A stretch of DNA of 64,000 bases from Oncomelania hupensis. Lineage: Eukaryota > Mollusca > Gastropoda > Littorinimorpha > Pomatiopsidae. The position numbers and the translations under genes are program-made. Below, in pieces: positions 44,183 through 55,312 of the stretch. Position 1 is the stretch's first letter. The number at the start of each line of letters is the position of its first letter. A model generated the notes under the pieces. It was given only the letters and a program-made list of their open reading frames with translations. It ran no database searches and was not told the DNA's origin. Location: assembly GCA_036898135.1 (NCBI GenBank), contig CM072511.1, forward strand, positions 75,370,840 through 75,434,839, read 5' to 3'.

Positions 44183-44336
44183 GGGGCTTCTGCTAGAAAA
44201 TGTCACCAAGATTCTGAGCGCTCCACGTCTACAAACAAAGAAGCAGGTGCGGTCTTTCCTGGGATTGGATGGGTATTATGGAAAGTTCGTACTGAACTAC
44301 TCGGCCATCACAGCACCTTTGACGCATGTCGCAAAA
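44183..44336 (+). pseudogene. Ty3/Gypsy-1 Pol continuation (RT to RNase H connection)
   Basis: Encodes LLLENVTKILSAPRLQTKKQ, VRSFLGLDGYYGKFVLNYSA and APLTHVA, the conserved segment after the Gypsy RT catalytic box. It continues the frame seen before the BEL insertion, with GGGGC shared at the junction. Homology stops at about 44336, so RNase H and integrase are lost. Confidence 0.85.
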
Positions 44337-45824
44337 CTGGTGTTACCGGGTGATCACTACTTGACTTTCATGACTTACCCCAGAACGTGGTTTTATTTCA
44401 ATTAAAAAAACCTAAGGTTTCTTTCCAACAATTCACAAACAAATGACACGTTTTTCCAAGTTCCATTCTTTTCTTATATTCCGTTAATTTTCCTCGAAAT
44501 CGGAATAATATTTTGGCGATACTTTCCGTCGTGGTTATAAAATAAGTTTTTGTCTTTTCACTTAACTTTCAATTTTCGTCCTCGTTGTAGTTGTTGGCAA
44601 ATGAAGAAACCGGATTTAAGTTGGAGGAAAAGTTCATCAGAGCTGGAACTTGACGTAGATGTCGCTGTTAGATCCAATGGCTGTCGGTGAACCACCAGTA
44701 ACCTCTGTAGCCATCGTTGACGTACAGTCCCATCGTAGAATCAGTCACCCCGATCATGAACAAGATATCAGAGAAGAATCTAGTGCAGTCTCGAAGATGA
44801 GATAGTCACGGAAACCCAAAACGAAAAAACACCTGCCGAACAAAACTAGTCTTGGATGTTTGCATGAAAAATATTTTAATACAAACAATCCAGGTCCGGC
44901 TCTGCTTGGAAAAACATTATGATTAATCAACACACCGGTCCTCTGAAAACCAAATGCATTCAATTGAACAAACTACATTACTCTTGACAACAAATGCATT
45001 CAAAGAATAAACAATTTTTTTCCTCTATAAAACAAATGCATTAAATGAACAAATTATCTCACTTATCAATCTCCTTGGGAAATTATTTTGAATGAAGAAA
45101 AATCAAAATATTTACCCTGCGGTGCCAGAGTTCAGCTAAAACTAATCAATCGCTGAGGAACAACTCATTTCCTAGCCCAGCCACGTCAGACATCATTCAG
45201 CATCAAGTAAAACTGTTGTTGGCATCTCATAGATCAAGTTGCCCTGGAGCTTGGGTAAAACCCTCCTTGTCCAGTCTAGATTTTCCTCCCAACTGACAGT
45301 TTTTCTAACCGATTTTTCCTCATTTCCATTTCACCTAGGCTACCACACTTTTACCACTAGAAAAGCCAATGAAAACATCACAACGCAAAAAGTAACTATC
45401 ACCTCAAATATATTATAGTTTTTAAAATTCATAGTTGCTTTCCCTAAAATTTCATTATTAGAACTAATCACCATCTTTCACACAAAAGAATTATCAATAA
45501 AATTCGTCCATTTTATTCTTTCCAAGAATACAAAAAATGGCGATTGACACGTAGCAAAACTGAGGTCATAGTCCTAACTTTGCCACAGGCACTCGATTGC
45601 ACTTCCTCTCCCGCATTTCGCTCGAACGGCGTATTGATGAACGGCATGTTTTTCATCAAGACCTTCCTCGTGGCTCACTTCCGCGTGCTTCTTTGACACA
45701 CGTCACATGACGCACAACATCTCCACAGAATAATAGAAATAATAATAGAAATCACGCCATACCCGGTCACGGGTTCGGCGTACTCCTTGATGTTCCGCCA
45801 ATGGCGTATCATGAGCCAATTTTA
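44337..45824. other. Non-coding interval
   Basis: AT-rich, with no gene recognised. ACAAATGCATTCAA/ACAAATGCATTAAA-type short repeats recur at about 44940-45050. Its left edge and 46148-46167 share an identical 20-bp sequence. Confidence 0.4.
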
Positions 45825-46026
45825 ATTCAATTCAATTCAATTCAAGATTTCAAGTGACATACATACAGTTATAGTATACATGACACAAAGAATGCACAAG
45901 AAACATAACAAACAAATAAAGCATAGATCTAGTGCGATCTATGTAACCAATGTAATCACCCATTATACTAGACAGCAGACCCACGCCTGACTAGAACACT
46001 CATGTAGAACATAGATATACATGCTT
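45825..46026 (-). mobile_element. LINE or SINE 3' end with (TTGAA)n tail
   Basis: On the minus strand about 180 bp of non-coding sequence ends in a run of TTGAA units (45825-45843 region). This resembles the 3' UTR and pentanucleotide tail of L2/CR1-type LINEs. It abuts the Gypsy-2 remnant. No coding part remains, so the family is unknown. Confidence 0.5.
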
Positions 46027-46170
46027 AGATTTTGAGCACATCTGATCGGTACCGTTCTGGCAATACCACTTGTCTACATGGTTTTCCTTCATTCATGTAA
46101 ACTCTGTATAGAATATCTTTCTTCCACTCGTGGGTTTCTAGGTTGAGCCTTTGACGCATGTCGCAAATTT
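46027..46170 (-). pseudogene. Ty3/Gypsy-2 pre-integrase fragment
   Basis: The minus strand encodes ETHEWKKDILYRVYMNEGKP followed by RQVVLPERYRSDVLKI. This corresponds to the segment just before and into the H2C2 zinc-binding domain that precedes Gypsy integrases. The H2C2 cysteines and the integrase core are missing, and the sequence gives way to a LINE 3' end. Confidence 0.62.
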
Positions 46171-46385
46171 ACAAATATGTATAACCTCTGCCCGTTCCCG
46201 AATCTTTCCTAAAGTCGGGTCGGCCTTCTGTTCCCTAGATCTTCAGGACGTACTTGCCCTAAGTCAATCTGCTTAGGAATCCACGGCTTGGCTTGTGCTT
46301 GTTGCTTTTCCTGCAACCTGGTGCTACAACTTGAGGTTCCTCCAGAACGGGAACAATGGAACTTTGACCTTCTGTCATCTTTCTG

Positions 46386-46634
46386 CTATTTCCTATCAAG
46401 CACGAGCGTCTTCAAAACCAAACACGCGTTTTTCCAACGAAAATCGGTTTCCAAATGGGCACCCTTCTTCCGCTTGGATGAATCTGCAAGCGTTACGTTC
46501 TGGTATTCGCCAGTATACTTGCGTGGGGAGACTAAACTTGAATCCACCAAGATGCTACTGGCCCCTGTATCCCGAATACCTTGAGCCTTTACTCCATCCA
46601 CTTTTAACTCAGTTCGGTTCATAGCCGTCTTCAC
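46386..46634 (-). pseudogene. Ty3/Gypsy-2 aspartic protease fragment
   Basis: Encodes ELKVDGVKAQGIRDTGASSI, LVDSSLVSPRKYTGE and VTLADSSKRK. DTGAS is the protease active-site motif, with the catalytic Asp intact. In family members the enzyme processes Gag-Pol. The frame ends soon after, and linker-like coding (AKPWIPKQIDLGQVRPEDL) follows in another frame at about 46270-46205. No RT segment was found between this and 46170, so RT and RNase H are deleted. Confidence 0.75.
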
Positions 46635-46649
46635 TACATCGATTACACG

Positions 46650-47027
46650 GTTTCTGTTCCTGGGTCACGTTGACCGCATTCACAACTGCTGACGCTAGGT
46701 TTGGGTTTGGTCTGATTCTATTTACTTTTACTTTTATTTACCTTTCTGGCAATCCCTCATCAAGTGTGGGCCTCCGCACCGGAAACATCCCTTTAAAGTT
46801 TTGATGAGACTTGTTCATCCCTGACGCACCCGCGTTGCCAGGACCTGTCGCTTGACTACTTCACCCCTCCACTACGTTGTTGTCCCATGTTCGCATGATG
46901 CGTTTGCTGGTTAACCCTGGGACGTTTATCCATTGGGTCCAATGGGCTGTTTCGTTGCAATCGGATCCCCCAGCAGTCTGCGCATCTTCATACGTTTGAA
47001 TATGGACACCCACTTCCTCCACACACG
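46650..47027 (-). pseudogene. Ty3/Gypsy-2 Gag C-terminal part with zinc knuckle
   Basis: The minus strand encodes a VEEVGVHIQTYEDAQTAGG segment next to the MITE, and a CFRCGGPHLMRDC zinc knuckle (CX2CX4HX4C) at about 46762-46800. It is the continuation of the Gag at 47990-48830, split by the MITE at 47030-47989. Confidence 0.75.
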
Positions 47028-47029
47028 TA

Positions 47030-47989
47030 GTGGACACCGGGGTAAAATGGGGTACTTAACACAAAAACATAAACAGAATGACCCACATCAAGACGCAGAA
47101 TAATTGGTTTACATGAATACAAACCTTGGTTATCTCACAACATTATAGCAAAGCAAAAAGATTGTAGCAAGTCATTTCAATGATTTATTGAACTTCAAAA
47201 TACATAACCCATTAAACCCCATTCTGCCCCATGCCTTGGGCAAAATGGGGTACCACATTGGGGCGAAATGGGGAAGCATAAAAATGAAATTAAGCTGATA
47301 GAAAAAGACCTTTGTTGCTAAAATAAAATAAAATTGAAAATTACGACGTGTTGCTTATGGGGAAGGATAAAAATGAAATTAAGCTGATAGAAAAAAGACC
47401 TTTGTTGCTAAAATAAAATAAAATTGAAAATTACGACGTGTTGCTTTTCGATTGTTTCCGTTTGTTTCAAGTATAACTGTGCATTTTACAAGTGAACAGA
47501 GATGTGTCAATCATCATCACACAGTTCGCACTTAAAGACAGGGAGTTCCGTATCCTCGTCAAGCCCGGCACAGGAATAGAGCACCCCGTTTTGCCCCACC
47601 CTCCATACCCCATTTTACCCCACAATTAGTGCAAATGAAACACATGTGCTTGCTACGTTATAAGTCACAAGAGAACTAAATGCAACATGACCGTTTGTAG
47701 ATAATAAGACGACTTAGAAATAGAGGCCAAAAACAATATTTCAACTATTCATGCTCCGGAGATTTCACGCTAAACGTGTAATTTGAAAAATAGATCTAAG
47801 ATTTCAAAAATAATGTCTTACCTCTTACTCGGCAGCGAGAGAGCGCGCGAAAGCAACATAGACGGGAAACTGAGTATTGTCATGTGATCTGTCGAACCAA
47901 TGAGAGCGTGCCCTTGATAGGGCCCTGCAAGGGTACAATATCCTGCTACCCCACTTTACCTCGATACCCCATTTTACCCCAGTGTCCAC
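47030..47989. mobile_element. TA-flanked 960-bp MITE rich in GGGGTAAAATGGGG motifs
   Basis: The 25-bp termini match at 24 of 25 positions (47030-47054 and 47965-47989; GTGGACACYGGGGTAAAATG...). They are flanked by TA (47028-47029 and 47990-47991). Further GGGGCAAAATGGGG-like boxes occur inside in both orientations (about 47218-47275, 47583-47625 and 47948-47980). A near-identical 89-bp tandem pair lies at 47269-47357 and 47358-47447. The element sits within the Gag reading frame of Gypsy-2. No transposase is present. A TA target suggests the Tc1/mariner group. Confidence 0.85.
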
Positions 47990-48830
47990 TAGGGTTTCTC
48001 TCCCTAATGAATCCCGCCTCCTCGTGAGACACTATTTCCCACATCTTGTCTATGAGAATTACATCTTTCAGCTCACCCGATTTCCCCTCTTTCTCAGACA
48101 AATCCACCCATCTGTCCAAACACATCCCCATCCTGTTCCTACAATCCCTGATGCTTTCATGACTGCCCCGCTTACTTGAACCTTTTTCGATATGTTTCAG
48201 CGTTCAGCTGGAAAAGACACATGATCGCAGCCTTGACCATGTCGTAGTCCATAATTTCCTCGTCAGACATCTCAGTGTAGACCTACCGCGCTTGGCCGCA
48301 TAATTGACCAGACAGTCTTATCGCCCACTCATCCTTGTGCCATCCTGACAAGGTAGCGATACGTTCGAACTGTTTTAAGTAGACATCGTCCTTATCATCC
48401 AAATAAGGTATATACAGCTCCTCGCTGTCCTCGACTCAGGATGAAAATTCTGATTTTGGTCCCCGTCATCTGCAGTCCATTCCTGCGCCCTTCTTAACTC
48501 AAAATCGTTCGGCATGGCCATTTGTTCCAATTTTGCCTTGGCCTCCCTCTCTTCCCTCATAATGCGTTCCTCTCGTTCCTCCCGTCCTCCTCACTGCTTT
48601 CTCTTCCACTTCCTTCCGGATCCTCCGCTTTCTCTTCCTCTTCCTTTCGGATCCTCTCCACTTTCTCTTCCTCTTCCTTTCGGATCCTCTCCGCTTTTTC
48701 TTCTTTTCTTCTATTTTTCACATACTCTGCCAGATCCTTATCTGTCAAAACCAGGATGATCCCATCCTGCTTGTAGCAGCGGAGACTCAATTTCCATTTA
48801 AACTGGTTGCTTGCCTCGGCATCTTCCTAG
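47990..48830 (-). pseudogene. Ty3/Gypsy-2 Gag N-terminal and core region, frameshifted
   Basis: The minus strand encodes LTDKDLAEYVKNRRKEEKAE, a Lys/Glu/Arg coiled coil made of RIRKEEEEKVE repeats, and REEREAKAKLEQMAMPNDFE. It then reads, in other frames, a YLDDKDDVYLKQFERIATL-type Gag core and a CLDRWVDLSEKEGKSGELKD segment ending at the MITE. The architecture parallels Gypsy-1 Gag (DLAEYV/QLTEYV start, coiled coil, core). Confidence 0.75.
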
Positions 48831-48868
48831 CCAAACTTTCCCTAAACTAATCCTGCTTTACTACACGT

Positions 48869-49399
48869 AACCCTGGTAGATAAAACCACGGAATATTTAG
48901 GCCTCTAACGTACTCGCCTTTTCAAAGATTAAAGTACTTACAGCGGATATGCCTGCGCTCTAGCCCCAAAGGGCTATTCTGTGAACGGTTATACACTAAT
49001 AACACGAACACCGACGATAATTCGTCTCCTGGTTAAGTTGTATTTGCCTCTGATTAGATTTTGCGTTGTTGTTAGAAGAAGCTTTGTTAATAATTTTCTT
49101 TGGTCGATATTATTGGAGAATTCTCTCGAGTTGCATGTTTATTATCGATCGAAGAATCTAGATAGATTCTCTTATGATGAAGAAAGAATGTTGTATGACG
49201 TAAAACAGTGATGACGAAGTTTAGTTTGATTGGTTGTAACGCGTCATCTGTGTAGAAAGTTAAGAAAGTAAAAAGTGAAAAAGCGATTGTATGCAGTGTG
49301 CGTTGATGTACGTTGAATAAAATTGGAAAACTTCATACTACGACTTATGCCTTGTTGCTGAGTGAACGGGTTGCGTGGATAAACGAATCCGAGTTACAC
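48869..49399. repeat. Possible LTR of a Gypsy element
   Basis: The interval begins GTAACCCTGGTAGATAAAAC and ends GAGTTACA, giving near-inverted GTAAC/GTTAC termini about 530 bp apart next to the Gag start of Gypsy-2. An AATAAA lies at 49316-49321 (+). No second copy is present in the window, and orientation relative to Gypsy-2 is unclear. Confidence 0.35.
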
Positions 49400-49406
49400 T
49401 TATCAG

Positions 49407-50449
49407 GGGTGGTATTCATGACCGTTGGTTAAGGCTTAACCAATGTTGGTAAAATTAACGACGTTGGTTAAGCTGGAAATTTTAAATTCATGAGGCCTTA
49501 GCAGAGTTAACAACGGTTGCTAACCATGGTTATTTTAACGGAGGGGGCACCACCCGATAACCAATGGAACACTGGTTAAAAATGGCGGCCATCGTTTGGT
49601 GGCAACTTCGACAGAGACGAGCTCCGAGGAGAGAGAGAGTAGGCCTATTTCGCGACAGAAGTAATCCACTTGACAAATTTGATGATGTGGAACTGGTATC
49701 AAAATTTCGTTTTCGTCGGCATGATATCATCACGTTAACGAACGCGGTAGACAGACTGAAACTGTGTGATCGGCAAGGCGTTTTGTCACCACTTTTACAT
49801 GTGTGTCTCACTCTTTGTTTTTATGCCTCTGGCACCTTTAATAATCTGTCATATTAATAAAACGGGTTAATATTATTATTATTAAAATATTGTTGTTGGA
49901 TTTTGACTGGTGATGTGTAGGCTTATTGTGTATCTGTATAGTTTATACTCGTAGGGTAATGCAACCAGGCTACGAAATAAAGACAACATTTCAAGTTCCA
50001 AACTACCCAGAAACGGCAGAAATTGACACCTCAGTCTAAAAACAAAATGTAGGCCTAACATTACAAACTACAAAGTGATCAAAAGTGATTTCTCTCCTTT
50101 CACCCCAACAAAAAGCTCGCTCTCCTTGCTCACTATGATATCCAGCATGCTGTCGGTAGGCTTGCTAATCACGCCACCATTGCCAGACTTTAATCGTGCG
50201 GCTGCACGATTCCGATGGGTTATAGGCCTATTTTGTTGACGAAAGAAGGAAAACAGCTGCTTGAATTATGCCCCCTTACGGATATTCCCGCACAGCTCAA
50301 AAATAGCCTTGGTTAAGTAACAATGCGTGGACACTCGCTCATGAATAGCGATCTGCTAAACGATGGTTAACGATACCATTGTTGGTTACAAAACCAATGT
50401 TGGTAACGTTAACCATCGCCTATAATTTAACTGGCCATGAATTCCACCC
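49407..50449 (+). mobile_element. PIF/Harbinger-like element with 3-bp TSD
   Basis: Terminal GGGTGGTATTCATGACC (49407-49423) and the complement of GGCCATGAATTCCACCC at the right end form imperfect inverted repeats. CAG is duplicated at 49404-49406 and 50450-50452. Subterminal regions carry repeated GTTGGTTA/TAACCAAC boxes. A HARBI1-like N-terminal fragment is retained. The element is 1043 bp and the transposase core is deleted. Confidence 0.8.
49564..49857 (+). pseudogene. HARBI1-like transposase N-terminal fragment
   Basis: A 97-residue frame: a MAAIVWWQLRQRRAPRRERV start, RDRSNPLDKFDDVELVSKFR, FRRHDIITLTNAVDRL and LSPLLHVCLTLCFYASGTF. This order (D-x-L-x2-FDD-x-ELV, FRFRR, SPLL-x-V-x2-TL-x-FYASGTF) is the HARBI1/Harbinger transposase N-terminal helix-turn-helix region. 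The DDE catalytic domain is absent; a stop and non-coding DNA follow. It could at most bind DNA. Confidence 0.8.
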
Positions 50450-50498
50450 CAGGAGGATACACGCATTGTGGCTGAATCAACTACAGATAGAAAAACAC

Positions 50499-50954
50499 CA
50501 ATCTTTCCAAGTGGGCTTTCCTTTCGGGACCCATTCTCTGATACTAAATATTTCAAGCTATGTACTGAATTGATGGACTGGTTAATGCCATTGATGTTGT
50601 TGATCTCTGCACTTATTTCCATTCCAAACGCTCTGGAGGTGGTGTCTTGAAGTTCTAGTTCCTCTCCAGCCAATCCATCAATGTCATCCACAAAACGGAG
50701 GTTGGAATTTGCTCTACCCCTATGCTGACTGTGCTTTTGTGATCTGCTGATATGATGTTAAAGAGTGTTCGAGATATTATGCATGCTTGACTCACATCGA
50801 TTTTTGTTCTGAACCATTTTCCCGGGGGCGCTGTCGTGGAGGACTGCACTGGCAGGTTTGATTATTTCAATAATTTTAGGGCTGATGTTGGCGCTTTTGT
50901 GGGGGACTGCACTGGCCTTGTCAGACAGGCTTTTGATGACTTCAATAATTTTAC
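50499..50954 (-). mobile_element. RTE-like LINE, internal fragment I
   Basis: A degraded minus-strand match to the RT region from the FKYL block back to the IIEVIKSL block, with many small deletions and no tail. The stretch coding the SAVLHNS/KIIEVI region appears twice (about 50839-50890 and 50902-50954), a local duplication. It adjoins the Harbinger element on one side and satellite on the other. Confidence 0.75.
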
Positions 50955-50959
50955 TATTC

Positions 50960-53031
50960 TGTGTTAAACTTCTATTCTAGATTTTAATTCTATCCTAGTT
51001 TAAATTCTATTCTAGTTAAAATTTTATTCTATATTTAGATTCTATTCTAGATTAAATTCTAATCTAGTTAAAATTTTATTCTATATTTAGATTCTATTCT
51101 AGATTTAAATTATATTCTAGATTTAATTTCTATTATATGTTATACTTCTATTCTAGGGTTAGAGTCTATTCTAGTTTTAATTTTTATTCTAGAATAATCT
51201 CCTATTCTAGGTTTAGAGTCTATTCTAGTTTTAATTCTATTCTAGGTTAAACTTCTATTCTAGATTTTAATTCTATCCTAGTTTAAATTCTATTCTAGGT
51301 TAAACTTCTAGTCTAGATTTAAATTCTATTCAAGTTTAAATTTTATTATATGTTTAGATTCTATTCTAGATTCAAAATCTATTATAGATTTAAATTCTAT
51401 TCTAGATTTAATTTTTATTCTAGGTTAAACTTCTATTCTTGGTTTAGAGTCTATTCTAGTTTTAAATTCTTTTCTAGGTTAAACTTCTATTCTAGAATTT
51501 AATTCTATCCTAGTTTAAATTCTATTCTAGGTTAAACTTCTATTCTAGATTTAAATTCTATTCCAGTTTAAATTCTATTCTATTTTATTCTATGTTTAGA
51601 TTCTATACTAGATTTAAAATCTATTCTAGATTTAAATTCTATTCTAGGTTTAATTTCTATTCTAGGTTAAACTTCTATTCTAGGTTTAGAGTATATCCTA
51701 GTTTTAAATTCTATTTTAGGTTAAACTTCTATTCTAGATTTTTATTCTATCCTAGTTTAAATTCTATTCTGGGTTAAACTTCTATTCTAGATTTAAATTC
51801 AATTTTAGTTTAAATTCTATTTTAGTTTAAATTCTATTCTAGTTTAAATTCTAATCAAAGTTTTAAACCCTCCTCCTTTTTCAGATGGGCTTGGGACCAT
51901 TCTTGGCGGAGTTAAATTTAATTTCTTTTCTAAGTTTAAATTCTGTTCTAGATTTATTATCTACTCTAATTTAAAATTCTATTTAAAGTTTAAATTCTGT
52001 TCTAGTTTTAACATTTATTCTAGATTTAAATTCAATTGTACGTTTTAAGTCTAATCTAAGTTAAACTTCTATTCTAAATTTAATTATATTCTAGATTAAA
52101 TTCTGTTCTAGGTTTAAATTCTATTTTATATTTAAATTCTAATCTAGTTTAAAATAAATGTAATTTTTATTCTAGGTTAAACTTCTGTTCTAGATTTTAA
52201 TTCTCTCCTAGATTTAAATTCTATGCTAGTTTAAATTCTATTTTAGGTTAAAATTTTATTGTAGATTTAAATTCTATTCTAGTTTAAGATTTATTCTATG
52301 TTTAGATTCTATTCTAGATTTAAAATCTATTATCGATTTAAATTCTATTCTAGGTTAAACTTCTATTCTAAATTTTAATTCTATCCTAGTTTAAATTCTA
52401 TTCTAGGTTAAACTTCTATTATAGATTTAAATTCTATTTTAGTTTAAATTCTATTCTAATAATTCTATTCTAGTTTAAATTCTATTTTATGTTAAAATTT
52501 TATTGTAGATTTAAATTCTATTCTAGTTTAAAAGTTATTCTATGTTTTAGATTCTATTCTAGATTTAAAATCTATTATAGATTTAAAATCTATTCTAGAT
52601 TTAATTTATATTCTAGGTTAAATTTCTATTCTAGGTTTAGAGTCTATTCTAGATTTAAATTCTATTCTTGTTTAAATTCTATTCTAGGTTAACATTTTAT
52701 TGTAGATTTAAATTCTATTCTAGTTTAAGATTTCTTCCATGTTTAGATTCTATTCTAGATTTTAATTCTATCCTAGTTTAAAATTCTATTCTAGGTTAAA
52801 CTTCTATTCTAGGTTTAGAGTCTATTCTAAATTTAAATTCTATTTTAGGTTAAACTTCTATTCTAGATTTTATTTCTATCCTAGTTTAAATTCTATTCTA
52901 GGTTAAACTTCTATTCTAGATATAAATTCTATTCTAGTTTAAATTCTATTCTAGGTTAAAAATTTATTGTGGATTTAAATTCTATTCTATTTATTCTATG
53001 TTTAGATTGTATTCTAGATTTAAAATCTAAT
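50960..53031. repeat. AT-rich satellite, 18-bp unit, array 1
   Basis: Tandem variants of TTCTATTCTAGATTTAAA, mostly 17-19 bp, with ordered variant types (AGGTTAAAC, AGGTTTAGAG, AGTTTTAAA) forming higher-order units. A non-repetitive spacer (AACCCTCCTCCTTTTTCAGA and following) lies at about 51849-51915. Because the unit is a multiple of three, spurious frames such as FYSRFKFYSRF arise. The array ends at the TSD of the RTE insertion (AATCTAAT, 53024-53031). Confidence 0.92.
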
Positions 53032-55312
53032 CCTATCCTATCCTATCCTATCCTGTCCCATAACCCGAAGGTCGTAGGGGCACCACAGATGATCGCTTAA
53101 CCAGCATACTCCATCTTTCTCTGTCCTCAGCAGCCCTCATGGCTTCGCTCAGTGTCAAACCAGTCCATCCTCGAATGTTGTCCTCCCACCTCTTTTTCGG
53201 TCTCCCCCTTCTTCTACCTCCTTGCACTGTGCCTTGCAGAATGGTCTTTGCAAGGCCTGATGATCTGGTGACGTGGCCATACCATCGGAGTTTCCGTTTC
53301 TTCACCACTGTGAGCAGGTCATCGTGTTGTCCAATGGCTTGTGTGATGGTCTGTCGGACTTCAACGTTGGTGATGTGTTGGGTATAGGAAATGCACAGAA
53401 GTCTTCTGTAGCACCTCATCTCCATGCTTTGTATTCTTCGTTGGAGATCTGCTGTGAGGGTCCATGCTTCGCAAGCATATAGGAAGATGGAGATGACCAG
53501 AGAGCGCAGCAGTCTTACTTTGGAATGTAGACTGATGGTTCTGTCTTTCCAAATGGGCTTCAACCTTGTCAGGGCAGCAGTTGTTTGTGCGATCCTGGAG
53601 AGGACTTCCTGTCGAGACCCATTGTCTGACACAATGGCTCCTAAATATTTGAAGCTGTGCACTGTGTTGAGGGATTGGCCTTGTACTTTGATGTCCGTGT
53701 TGATGCCATTGGTGTTGTTGGTCATCATTTTGGTCTTCTCCGCACTTATTTCCATTCCATAAGCTCTGGATGTGGTGTCAAGCCTCTGTACAAGCTGTTC
53801 AAGTTCTTGTTCCTCTCCAGCCAATCCATCAATATCATCCGCAAAACGAAGATTGGAGATTGCTCTGCCCCCTATGCTGACTGTGCCTTCATGATCTGCA
53901 AGAGCATCTGACATGATGCGCTCTAGAAAGATGTTGAAGAGTGTTGGAGAGAGTAGGCATCCTTGACGCACACCGATTGTTGTTCTGAACCAGTTCCCGA
54001 TGACGCTGTTATGGAGGACTGCACTGGTAGCCTTGTCATACAGGCTTTTGATGACTTCTATAATTTTAGGGCTGATGTTGTACACTTTCATGGTTGCCCA
54101 TAGAGCTGCATGCCAGACTCGGTCAAATGCCTTCTTGAAGTCTATGAACACATGATATAGATGTTGTTGGTGCTGTAGGTATTTCTCACAGATTATTCTG
54201 AGGTTGAAAATCTGTTCAGTGGTACTTCGCCCTGCCATGAATCCTGCTTGTTCTTCAGCTATGATTTGTTCAGCTTGTGGTTTCAACCTGTTGAGTATTA
54301 TTTTCAGGAGGACCTTGCTGGGATGGCTGATGAGGCTGATGGTGCGGTAATTTTCACACTCCTGAAGGTTACCTTTTTTGGGAAGAGTGATGACAAGCGA
54401 CTGGGTCCATGGTGTAGGCCATTCCCCACTCTGCCAGATCTTGTTGCAGATAATGGTGAGAGCATCAGTCATCGCTTCTCCTCCTGCTTGTAGCAGTTCC
54501 GCTGGTATGTTGTCCACTCCCGCTGACTTCCCTTTCTTCAGCGATTGCACTGCTGCCTCAACTTCTTCCCGGAGAATTGGGAGGATTTCTTCTTCTCTGC
54601 TCTCGGGACATGCTAGAACTGATGGGTCTCCATTTGGTGTATGGTTGTAAAGGTCAGAGCAGTACTCTGTCCATCTGTCCAAGACTTCTTGTTCTTCTGT
54701 AAGGCAAATGCCAGACTTGCTTTGGATAGTGGAGACTTTGGGCTGTTTAACACTTGTCAGCCGCTTCACAGTCTGGTAGGCCTTCTTGCTGTTGTTCTTG
54801 TTCAGATTGTTCTCTATTTCCTGGCATTGATCTTCTATCCAGTTCTCCTTTGCTGTGCGCATGCCTTTTCGGATGTCATTGTTGATTTTTCGGTAGACAT
54901 CAGCTCCCTGTGAGGTGTTCTTTTTCTTTTTTAACTCTCTTCGTTTATCACACAGATCCAAAAGTTCAGGTGTGATCCACGGCTTCTTCTTTGGTCGGTG
55001 CTTGCCAAGAATCTCAGTGGCGGCATCTGTTACAGCTGAGTTGAAGGTATTGGTCATGGTGTTGACATCTACTTCGCCTGCCCCCAAAATAAGCAGTGGT
55101 GCAAATTTCCCTCCAATTGTGGCCTGAAATATTTTTGCCACCTCCGGGTCTTCCAGTTTGTCCAGGTCGAACTTTAGCCTAGTGCACTTTGCTGTATTTA
55201 CTCTCTTCAAATGGAGCCGGAAAGACATCATCACGAGATCGTGGTCACTTCCAATGTCTGCTCCTGGAAAAGTGCGTGTCCTGCCAATGTTGATGCTTGA
55301 TCTGAAGCGTTT
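53032..55312 (-). mobile_element. RTE-like LINE, copy E (3' part of a split full-length element)
   Basis: A minus-strand copy with a (GGATA)n tail at 53032-53056, almost identical to copy F, running to 55312 in the endonuclease coding region. The remaining 5' part is at 58671-59724; copy F lies between them. The reconstructed insertion is flanked by AATCTAAT at 53024-53031 and 59725-59732. Only about 9 bp of the element are missing between the two halves. Confidence 0.9.
53048..55234 (-). pseudogene. RTE copy E reverse transcriptase, separated from its endonuclease
   Basis: A 728-residue open frame with the linker, RT and C-terminus: LVITLPKKGN, DFKKAFDRVWH, RQGCLLSPTLFN, FADD and RGRPKKRWEDN. 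It has one residue fewer in the SREEEILP acidic run than copy F. The frame is undamaged, but insertion of copy F has cut it off from its endonuclease N-terminus, so the element is inactivated. The first Met used here is internal. Confidence 0.85.

Noticed and set aside
51592..51777. Open frames encoding FYSRFK-type hexapeptide repeats (also at 52489, 60198 and 63764)
   Set aside because: They arise because the satellite unit is 18 bp, so any frame without a stop repeats every six codons. No start context or non-repeat protein sequence is present.
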